Shown here one piece after another: positions 57,839 through 64,000 of a stretch of 64,000 nucleotides of DNA. The first letter of the stretch is position 1; the number at the start of each line of letters is the position of its first letter. Source of the stretch: DATJOJ01 sp035507035 (GTDB lineage Bacteria; Acidobacteriota; Terriglobia; Terriglobales; Acidobacteriaceae); the NCBI GenBank assembly GCA_035507035.1, contig DATJOJ010000028.1, forward strand, positions 24,659 to 88,658. The letters are read 5' to 3'. The position numbers and the translations under genes were made by a program. Under the pieces are notes generated by a model. It was given only the letters and a program-made list of their open reading frames with translations, was not told where the DNA came from and did no database searches.

Positions 57839-59788
57839 TTAATTGGTTAGCGTCGCGGTTCGCCCGCGTGGCAACAGTCGTGTGGAATTCAGGATGAATG
57901 CCAACTCGGAAGTGACATGAATGAACGCCGCCAGCAGGGGGTTCAGCAAGCCCACAGCGGCTAATCCGATTCCGACGCTATCGACTACCAGGGTGCCGAC
58001 AAAGTTCTGCATGATGATGCCGTGGCAGCGTCTTGCCAGCCGTAGAGTCTCGGCAAACTTACCCAAGTCGCTGCCAATCAGAATCACATCCGCACTTTCG
58101 CGGGCGACGTCGGTTCCTGAGCCCATGGCTACGCCCACATTGGATTCCACCAGGGCAGGCGCATCGTTAATGCCGTCGCCGACCATGGCGACATTGCGAT
58201 TCTCGGAGCGAAGCTGTCTCACCCACTCCGCCTTCTGATGCGGCAAGAGATTTCCGACGGCGTTATCCACGCCGAGGGCGCGGCCAATTACTGTTGTGGC
58301 ACTTTGGGAATCGCCGCTGAGTAGCGCAGTTTTTACGCCAATCCGGTGCAGGGAAGCGACCGCATTTTTGGCTTCAGGCCGCAAGATATCGGCGATTCGT
58401 ATGCTGCCCAAGACTCGTTGGCCGCGTGCCACGTAGACCTCGGAGATTCCACCTGCATCCGGATTGTCGAGCGGAGAGATGTCCACGCCACAGTCCGTCA
58501 ACAGAGTCCGGCTGCCGACTGCAATCGTTTCGCCGCGATACCTTGCGGTCACGCCCTTGCCGGGAGCGTAGGCAAAGTCCTCGGGATTAACTCCAGAAAC
58601 GCCTAGTTCGGCAGCCCGCACCATGATGGCTTTTGCCAGGGGATGCTCCGACTTACACTCGGCGATGCTGGCCGCCGCGATAATTTCCCGCTCGCTCGCG
58701 CCATGAAGAGGTACGACTTCGCGAATCTGAGGCGTTCCAAAGGTGAGTGTTCCAGTTTTGTCGAGCAAAACAGTATCGACTGCTGCGAGCGCTTCTAAAT
58801 AGAGCCCTCCCTTGATGATCGCACCCTGCCTCGCGGCTCGGCCAATGGCGCCCAAAATTGCAAGCGGAGTTCCTGCGGCAATACCGCAGGCGCCGGCCAC
58901 GATGATCACCGAGATGGTGGAGCGCGCGTTGCGAGTGATGGCAAAAGTCAGGATCGCGGCACCAAGGGCAAAATAAACTAGGTATCCAGCCAGGCGATCA
59001 GCGGTCTTCTGAATGGGAGCGCGCGAGCCTTCGGCCCGCTCGACGGCCTGAATGATTCTTCCAAATGTCGTATCACGACCTAATTTCTGGGCGATAACGT
59101 CCAATGCGCCGGATTGGTTGATGGTTCCGGCGTAAACCTGCATCCCGGGGCTTTTTGCCACCGGCATCGGCTCACCGGTGACAGCCGATTGGTCTACAAA
59201 GGACTGCCCCGTCGCGACCACGCCATCGACAGGAATATGACCACCGGGCTTGACGATAACGGTCTCGCCCAATTGGAGCTGCGACGATTCAATGTCGCTC
59301 ATTTGACCGCTGCGCCGAACGGTGACTGTCTTGGGAAGAAAGTCCAAAAGGTCGCGAATGGCACGCCGTCCGCGCCCGACCGTGAGACCCTCCAGTACTT
59401 CGGCGACCAGAACGAAAAGCGTGATGACAAGAGCGGTGAAAAACTCTCCGATTGCCAAAGCCGCAAGGAGAGCAATGGTCATGGAAAGTTCCATCGTCAT
59501 TTTGCGGCCGACGATGTCTTCGTAAGCTTCCTTGAAGATGGGATAACCGCCGATAAGTGTGGCGAGAACGCCAATTATGCTAAAGCGCGGAAACGGCTCC
59601 CAGATGGTGAACCAGACTGCCGCTGCGGCGAGCGCTACGAATCCAATGCGCAACCACTCCACATAGTCAAACTCATGTTCGCGCGCGGATTCATGCTGCG
59701 GGATCGGGGTGGGAGCGGGAGCTACCTGAGGGCCCACGGCCCCGGAGTCTTCGACAAGATTTGGCAGGCCCATCGTGCACTTCCTCAC
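57839..59788 (-). CDS. P1B-type heavy-metal ATPase with a non-canonical metal motif
   Basis: A 649-residue P-type ATPase. Actuator TGEP (204-207), phosphorylated D in DKTGTLT (343-349), HP in SEHPLAK (382-383), and GDGIND near 555. N-terminal HMA domain is absent; a His/Glu-rich tail (PQHESAREHEFDY) precedes the membrane part. The transmembrane metal site, CPC in most P1B pumps, reads AGACGIAAGTP (299-308); only the second Cys is kept. That argues against a copper pump of the CPC type and fits a divergent Co/Ni/Zn-type member. Next to an RcnR-like repressor, it would export cobalt or nickel. Start at ATG 59788 or, five codons later, MGLPN. Confidence 0.88.
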   Translation of the reverse strand: MRKCTMGLPNLVEDSGAVGPQVAPAPTPIPQHESAREHEFDYVEWLRIGFVALAAAAVWFTIWEPFPRFSIIGVLATLIGGYPIFKEAYEDIVGRKMTMELSMTIALLAALAIGEFFTALVITLFVLVAEVLEGLTVGRGRRAIRDLLDFLPKTVTVRRSGQMSDIESSQLQLGETVIVKPGGHIPVDGVVATGQSFVDQSAVTGEPMPVAKSPGMQVYAGTINQSGALDVIAQKLGRDTTFGRIIQAVERAEGSRAPIQKTADRLAGYLVYFALGAAILTFAITRNARSTISVIIVAGACGIAAGTPLAILGAIGRAARQGAIIKGGLYLEALAAVDTVLLDKTGTLTFGTPQIREVVPLHGASEREIIAAASIAECKSEHPLAKAIMVRAAELGVSGVNPEDFAYAPGKGVTARYRGETIAVGSRTLLTDCGVDISPLDNPDAGGISEVYVARGQRVLGSIRIADILRPEAKNAVASLHRIGVKTALLSGDSQSATTVIGRALGVDNAVGNLLPHQKAEWVRQLRSENRNVAMVGDGINDAPALVESNVGVAMGSGTDVARESADVILIGSDLGKFAETLRLARRCHGIIMQNFVGTLVVDSVGIGLAAVGLLNPLLAAFIHVTSELAFILNSTRLLPRGRTATLTN

Positions 59789-59794
59789 AAAAGT

Positions 59795-60073
59795 TCAACG
59801 CAGATAAGTCTTCACCATGTCAATCACTTCTTCCGCGGCGTTTGATTGCTCAGATGTGGGACGCCTTCGCGGGTCGAGCACGTGGGTGCGGATGTGGCCC
59901 TCGAGGAGTTCGGTCATCAGGCTGTTCATCGCCCCACGGGCCGCACTCATCAACTGCAAAATGTCGGAACAGTCCTGTTCCTCGGCCACTGAACGCTCCA
60001 GTGCCTCAACCTGGCCGCGCACGCGGCGAATTCTCGCGAGCAATTTCTGCTTGTTGTGGACGGTATGACTCAT
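59795..60073 (-). CDS. RcnR/FrmR-family metal-responsive repressor
   Basis: A 92-residue DUF156 protein, all-helical. It starts MSHTVHNKQKLLARIRR, and the ligands H3, C35, H60 and H64 all occur, the set used by RcnR to bind Ni or Co; FrmR has H60 but not H64. The frame is open further upstream, but ATG 60073 fits the family. It precedes the P1B ATPase gene by 6 bp. A perfect palindrome (60095-60114) lies upstream of the start. It would repress the ATPase gene and itself until Ni or Co binds. Confidence 0.88.
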   Translation of the reverse strand: MSHTVHNKQKLLARIRRVRGQVEALERSVAEEQDCSDILQLMSAARGAMNSLMTELLEGHIRTHVLDPRRRPTSEQSNAAEEVIDMVKTYLR

Positions 60074-60094
60074 CGCTAGAGATAGAATATCATG

Positions 60095-60114
60095 ATACAT
60101 ACCAGGGTATGTAT
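60095..60114. promoter_or_regulatory. Palindromic operator of the RcnR-like repressor
   Basis: ATACATACC-AG-GGTATGTAT: a perfect 9-bp inverted repeat around two bases, 21 bp upstream of the repressor start. RcnR/FrmR-type sites have a G/C-tract flanked by AT-rich inverted repeats (TAC..GTA), and this matches. Likely autorepression and control of the downstream ATPase. Confidence 0.72.
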
Positions 60115-60167
60115 AAGGGAAAAACAACAATTCTTTAGAGCGAGGATCTTTAAAAGATAAGTGGCCG

Positions 60168-60947
60168 CTACAGGCCGAACAACTCTCGCAGGCGCTTGGT
60201 TTGAGCCCGGCTGACGGGAATCTCGGTCTGCTTTTTATCGTCCATGCGGAGCTGGTAGGAGCTCTTAAACCACGGAACAACTTCCTTGATTCGATTAATA
60301 TTCACCAGATAGGAACGATGAGCACGCCAGAACAAATTGGAATCGAGGCTGTCGAGCAGTTCTTCGAGGGTACGGCAATTCGATTGGCCCTCCATTCCGT
60401 TGGGCCCGCTCGTCACGACTGTAATGATACCTTCCTCGATCGAAGCAAAGCATATGTCGCGCTGATTGATGAGGAACAACCGGCCGGCGGCTTTGAGCAG
60501 AACCTTTGAGGTCTGCGGCCGCTGAGACTCGAGCATCTTGACGAGGGTTTCGATTTTGTCCGAGGACGATCCACTGCTTTCCATCTTGCTGCGGGCACGC
60601 TGCACGGATTGCGCGACCCGCTTCTTATCGAATGGCTTTAGAAGGTAATCGACCGCATTCACCTCGAAGGCTTTCACGGCATACTGATCAAAGGCAGTCG
60701 CAAAAACGATCTTGGGCAGAGGAACTTTGCGGTCGAGCAGTTTCTTGATTACGCCGAAGCCATCCAGGCCGGGCATCTGCACGTCGAGAAAAAGCAGGTC
60801 GGGATTGTGCTCGCGGATCAGATTGACGGCTTCGACGCCGTTTTTTCCCTGGGCTACGACGTTGATGTCGCCTATGTCTTTTAGTAAGAATGCGAGCTCA
60901 TCGCGGGCGAGTTGCTCGTCGTCCACGATCACGGCGGATAGGGACAT
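60168..60947 (-). CDS. LytTR-family response regulator
   Basis: A 259-residue response regulator. Receiver domain (1-125) with DDE at 9-11, phosphorylated D55 (LLFLDVQMPG), and K near 104 (YLLKPFDKKR). The C-terminal LytTR domain has IEEGIITVVT, FWRAHRSYLVNINRIKEV and IPVSRAQTKRLRELFGL. LytTR proteins control cell-wall, toxin or biofilm genes. A partner kinase is not within the window. Confidence 0.93.
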   Translation of the reverse strand: MSLSAVIVDDEQLARDELAFLLKDIGDINVVAQGKNGVEAVNLIREHNPDLLFLDVQMPGLDGFGVIKKLLDRKVPLPKIVFATAFDQYAVKAFEVNAVDYLLKPFDKKRVAQSVQRARSKMESSGSSSDKIETLVKMLESQRPQTSKVLLKAAGRLFLINQRDICFASIEEGIITVVTSGPNGMEGQSNCRTLEELLDSLDSNLFWRAHRSYLVNINRIKEVVPWFKSSYQLRMDDKKQTEIPVSRAQTKRLRELFGL

Positions 60948-61088
60948 TCCTTCTCCTGGGAGGGACAGGGAAAGTATAGCGAGGCGGTTTTGCCAGCGTC
61001 AACGCGGGGAAAAGGGTCGTGCTCCGCGAGCTCTGAGCTAACAAGCTTTTGATCGGAGAGTTCGCGGAGAAATCGCGACCGTCTAAGT

Positions 61089-61730
61089 CTATTGCCGGTT
61101 CGGCATGTTAGGCATATTCATGCCCGCAGGCATCTGAAATTTCTGATAATCGGACGGAATTTCAAACAGGCTCGAAGGCTGCGATCCCTCTTTTATGTTC
61201 TCCAGCTCGCCGCCGCCGTTTTTGCCCTCCCATTTGATGGGGAACGCGATCTTTTTATCGATCCAGACGTAACCAGTATCGCCGTTGGAGTTTGTGCCTT
61301 CATACTTCACGGCGCTACGTCCATTGACGGTGTCGGAGCCGATCTTGTGGCAGGTGCCGCCTTTGTTATAGGAAAGCTTCAGCCAATCGGAACAGGCATC
61401 ATCGACATCGCGCGCACGATAGAAGTTTGTCAACCGCTGCCCGGCGGGGCCCTGCCCCATGGGGAATTGCATATACATCTTGCGGTCCGGCATGAGAACC
61501 GTATTTTGCTGCGTCGTCAAATCGATAATCGCGGCGCCGCTGCTAGCCATGCGGCCCTGCCCCATGCCCTCGACGCGCCATTTGTCCTTGGTCACATAAA
61601 TCTTGGCATGGTTTTGGTTGCCGCCGTCCTTGTTGTTTACGATGTCTGCGGAAAAATCTTCCTGCGCGAAAACCGAGATGGTTGATAGAGCAAACGCCAC
61701 CACCAAAAAACCGCGAATGACCCGATGCAT
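61089..61730 (-). CDS. DUF4412 domain exported protein
   Basis: A 213-residue exported protein; signal peptide at 1-22 (cut near VFA-QE). Body with FSADIVNNKDG, VTKDKWRVEG, IDLTTQQNTVLMPDRKMYMQ and GYVWIDKKIAFPIKWE. This is a LolA-like half-barrel (DUF4412), usually exported. The end has a Met/Asn/Pro-rich tail (PAGMNMPNMPN). Two cysteines (DACSD, GTCHK) may pair. Function unknown. Confidence 0.82.
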   Translation of the reverse strand: MHRVIRGFLVVAFALSTISVFAQEDFSADIVNNKDGGNQNHAKIYVTKDKWRVEGMGQGRMASSGAAIIDLTTQQNTVLMPDRKMYMQFPMGQGPAGQRLTNFYRARDVDDACSDWLKLSYNKGGTCHKIGSDTVNGRSAVKYEGTNSNGDTGYVWIDKKIAFPIKWEGKNGGGELENIKEGSQPSSLFEIPSDYQKFQMPAGMNMPNMPNRQ

Positions 61731-61793
61731 ATCACAACCCCCTTTGATGGCAGGCAGGATAACAGAACTGACATGGCGCGGGAAGAGCGGAAT

Positions 61794-62318
61794 TTAGCGT
61801 GGAATCCCGGTTGAAACGGGCATCGGTTGATTGCGCAGTGAAGTCCCGCAATATGGGCAATAGACATCTCCGGGGCTGACCACGCGTTGGCAGTGCGGAC
61901 AGCCGGCGCTCAGATGATAGTTGCATTGCGGGCAGAAGTTGAATTCGCTCTGCACGAAAGTTCCGCACTGTGGGCACGTACTCCGCAAGGGCTGCCGCAA
62001 TACGAAGTAGATGATCAGACCCAGTGCATTAGGGATGAAGGCCACCACGCAGGTCCACAAAATACGGGGCATGCCGCGGCGTTTCGCGTCTCGATTCACA
62101 TAGCCGACGAAGACAAAGTAAGCGGCGATGAGAAGGCCCATGAGCAGGCCGAGGAGCGGCCTTGCCCAAGCCGGCGGAGCATCGGGTTCCCGGGCAATGA
62201 TGACGTTGAAGCCGTACTGAATTGCCACGAATCCAATGCCCGCCAGCACCCACGCCCACGCGGGCACAATTCGCACTTCTGCCGCGAGGCTGGTTCGACT
62301 TTCGTTTCTTAGCTCCAT
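61794..62318 (-). CDS. Zinc-ribbon membrane protein
   Basis: A 174-residue protein. Three transmembrane helices (about 20-40, 52-73 and 84-107) are followed by two zinc ribbons with CPQCG / CPQC and CPHC / CPYCG (about 114-162). The role is unknown; double zinc ribbons after membrane helices are common in stress or envelope regulators. It is just downstream (16 bp) of the anti-sigma gene, so likely in the same operon. Confidence 0.8.
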   Translation of the reverse strand: MELRNESRTSLAAEVRIVPAWAWVLAGIGFVAIQYGFNVIIAREPDAPPAWARPLLGLLMGLLIAAYFVFVGYVNRDAKRRGMPRILWTCVVAFIPNALGLIIYFVLRQPLRSTCPQCGTFVQSEFNFCPQCNYHLSAGCPHCQRVVSPGDVYCPYCGTSLRNQPMPVSTGIPR

Positions 62319-62334
62319 AAGCTCACTCGTTTCC

Positions 62335-62814
62335 TCATCTCCATTCGTGCGACCGGCCTCGGTCGCTCAGGTGCGTGCCTCGTGCCAGCAAAACCACGCC
62401 AACCACCAGTGCCGGAACGATCCAGAAAAACACAAAACCGGCTTGCCAGACGGGAGCCGAGACTCCCGCCAATTCTCCCATCCACGCGAACAGCTTCCAT
62501 AAGAACGGCGCTGTCACCGCTGCGGAAAGACCCACGCCCAGGCAAGCTACTCCGACGAACCACATCCGCTGCCGCGTCTCTCGCATGCGACTGGCATGAA
62601 AGCGCACTCGCATCTGGGTGGCTCGTACCAGACGGGAATCGGCCGCCAAAGGCAGGGAACGTAGAGCCCGAATGGTTCGAGTTGCCGCGTCAGCATAATT
62701 TCTGCAATCCGCGCACTCTTTCAGATGAGCATCCAGCATGGTCCGCTGCGCCTCGGCGAGGCCGTCTCCCAAGGCGATCCATTGCCGCGCTTCTTCATGC
62801 ACATTGCGCGTCAT
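62335..62814 (-). CDS. Anti-sigma factor (zf-HC2 type)
   Basis: A 159-residue protein. The zinc-binding motif H-x3-C-x2-C is HLKECADC (about 30-37) in the N-terminal cytoplasmic domain. Two transmembrane helices follow (about 84-105 and 123-144), with a short C-terminal tail. It overlaps the sigma gene stop by four bases (ATGA), so it is the cognate anti-sigma of the upstream ECF factor. Confidence 0.87.
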   Translation of the reverse strand: MTRNVHEEARQWIALGDGLAEAQRTMLDAHLKECADCRNYADAATRTIRALRSLPLAADSRLVRATQMRVRFHASRMRETRQRMWFVGVACLGVGLSAAVTAPFLWKLFAWMGELAGVSAPVWQAGFVFFWIVPALVVGVVLLARGTHLSDRGRSHEWR

Positions 62815-63404
62815 GCCTGGGCTCCCTTTAATTGCTCCATCAGCATGTTCAACCCGCGATACAGCCGAGATTTCACGGTCCCAAGCTTCGCGCCGGTCAC
62901 GGTGGAAATCTCTTCTAAAGCTAAACCTTCCTGAAACCGCAAAACGACTGTTTCACGATATTCCGCCGGAATGCCGACTAACGCAGCATTGATGCGCTCG
63001 GCTTGCTCCTGCTGCGCCACGACTTCCCATGCCGCTGGCCGCGTATCGGCAGGCTCCATCGGAGCGTGATCTTCATCCTCCATCAATCCATCCAGGCTCA
63101 CTGGGCTTTTTCGTCGCAAATAGTCGATAGTCAAATTTCTCGCGACCGCGTAGAGCCACGTGCTGAATTCATGTTTGCCGTCGTATTGATGTCCGCGCTC
63201 CAGCACCCGAATCCAGGTTTCCTGAAAGAGATCTTCGGCCAACTCGCGATTGCCGACAAGATAAACCAAATACCGCAGCAGGCGGTGCTGATACTGCTCG
63301 ATCAGACGGTCGAGCAGGTCGGGATCGCGCCGGCGAAGACCGCGAGCAATTGCGCTGGTCTCGGACTCCATTGTGTCCACGAAATAATACGCTGCGGCGT
63401 TCAT
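62811..63404 (-). CDS. ECF-family RNA polymerase sigma factor
   Basis: An RpoE-type sigma factor of 197 residues from ATG 63404; a second ATG at 63371 (MESETS) is also possible. Region 2: LLRYLVYLVGNRELAEDLFQ and FSTWLYAVARNLTIDYLRR. Region 4: IPAEYRETVVLRFQEGLALE and AKLGTVKSRLYRGLNML. It sits upstream of its anti-sigma gene and is translationally coupled to it. Confidence 0.93.
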   Translation of the reverse strand: MNAAAYYFVDTMESETSAIARGLRRRDPDLLDRLIEQYQHRLLRYLVYLVGNRELAEDLFQETWIRVLERGHQYDGKHEFSTWLYAVARNLTIDYLRRKSPVSLDGLMEDEDHAPMEPADTRPAAWEVVAQQEQAERINAALVGIPAEYRETVVLRFQEGLALEEISTVTGAKLGTVKSRLYRGLNMLMEQLKGAQA

Positions 63405-63563
63405 GCTAGTGGGTATACGGGGGAGGCGGGGGAAAAGATGCAAGGTCCAAAGAGTTTGTGGCACCAAGAGAAGGGGTTTATTTACAATGAGATGGCGCCT
63501 GGCCCCGCACGGGTCAATTTGGACGTTGCGCATGCGCATCTCTAGTATCAGGATTGGCACGAG

Positions 63564-63866
63564 ATGTTTGACAGTCTGGATCCCCGCGAGGAACCACCTG
63601 AACAGTCCTTGCGTTTGTACGTCTGGCTTTACGCCGTGTGGGCTGCTGTCGGCCTCCTCGGCTTTGTCGTCAGCATCTGGAAACACGGGAACACGCGCAT
63701 CCTCGGGGTGGCCTGTTATCTCGCTACCTTCATACTGGCACTGTTTTTCCTGGTTAAAGCTCTAGCGACTGGGCTTCCCACCAGGCGGAAACTGAACGCC
63801 CAATCAACGGTCGTCACTCTGCTGGGCTTGCTACCAATGTTTATTAGGGATCTCTTCCTCAGGTAG
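63564..63866 (+). CDS. Small membrane protein, unknown
   Basis: A 100-residue protein with three hydrophobic segments (about 18-38, 46-66 and 82-98). No recognised family. The ATG lacks a strong ribosome binding site (GGCACGAG before it), so confidence is moderate. It stands alone, divergent from the sigma factor gene. Confidence 0.6.
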   Translation: MFDSLDPREEPPEQSLRLYVWLYAVWAAVGLLGFVVSIWKHGNTRILGVACYLATFILALFFLVKALATGLPTRRKLNAQSTVVTLLGLLPMFIRDLFLR

Positions 63867-64000
63867 GCGTGACTTGGCGGATCACACGACGCTGGACGAA
63901 CTACAATCCGTCCCCGACCTCTTCCAGTGTTTTCCCTAATGAGCTACATCACAGACCTAAGAACCATTCCATCCAGTTTTTCCATCTTTAAGTTCTGCCT
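63867..64000. other. Window end, nothing seen
   Basis: No gene, RNA or clear regulatory element is seen in the last 134 bases. Confidence 0.3.

Noticed and set aside
63405..63686. 94-residue upstream extension of the ECF sigma factor
   Set aside because: The sequence is not sigma-like and runs into the upstream divergent gene; ATG 63404 or 63371 is better.

Overview
The window looks like a chromosomal segment of an Acidobacteriota bacterium, probably Terriglobia of the Koribacter/Sulfotelmatobacter kind. This is inferred from gene content, not from a marker gene. The clues are four secreted tandem-repeat proteins of the GloVer type, a membrane-anchored winged-helix/TPR regulator, an Oar-like TonB receptor with a carboxypeptidase-regulatory N-terminus, a lone ECF sigma/anti-sigma pair, GC-rich DNA, and many dispersed palindromic repeats between (and twice inside) genes. 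Most of the region is ordinary chromosomal core, broken by two insertion sequences and a repeat-rich accessory stretch at about 31-44 kb.

Layout. 0-6.2 kb: a partial VOC protein, a DUF1801 protein, tryptophanase with a hairpin over its ribosome binding site, and the c-di-AMP operon cdaA-cdaR-glmM. 6.4-9.3 kb: trpE and a GloVer protein. 9.4-17.4 kb (minus strand): a six-gene run of COG2403 GTPase, ornithine carbamoyltransferase, carbamate kinase, aspartate carbamoyltransferase, ornithine aminotransferase and malic enzyme. 17.5-20 kb: a small secreted protein, an IS1595-type transposase and a solitary proteasome-like Ntn hydrolase. 20.3-28.2 kb: a second GloVer protein, a YihY-type membrane protein, a cold-shock protein with a textbook terminator, a permuted NlpC/P60-like protein, a DUF1570/TPR protein with a lost HExxH motif, and queG carrying an in-frame palindromic insert. 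28.4-31 kb: an NfnAB/GltA-like flavoprotein pair.

31-44 kb: a secreted repeat protein broken at a run of seven G, a winged-helix/TPR regulator with 10-bp direct repeats at its start codon, a tandem duplication of GloVer genes together with their repeat-rich leaders (a DUF433/PIN-like toxin-antitoxin pair lies between the copies), an acyl-CoA synthetase, a PD-(D/E)XK protein, a peroxiredoxin whose catalytic cysteine codon is UGA (probable selenoprotein), initiator tRNA-Met, and an IS481-type element with doubled end repeats. 44-50 kb: a glycosyltransferase, a ferredoxin-NADP reductase-like protein, a CPBP protease, glmS, purS and a small coiled-coil protein. 50-54.5 kb: three consecutive regulators (FixJ-like, sigma-54 activator, Crp/Fnr). 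54.5-60.1 kb: a probable metal-homeostasis block (TonB receptor, small His/Cys protein, P1B-type ATPase with an atypical motif, RcnR-like repressor with its own palindromic operator). 60-64 kb: a LytTR regulator, a DUF4412 protein, a zinc-ribbon membrane protein, anti-sigma and ECF sigma factor, and a small membrane protein.

The observations most worth following are the UGA-containing peroxiredoxin, the lone proteasome-like hydrolase whose start places Thr at position 2, the RcnR-like/P1B block with its operator, the carbamoyl-phosphate cluster, and the family of seven-base-loop palindromes that has entered the queG reading frame.
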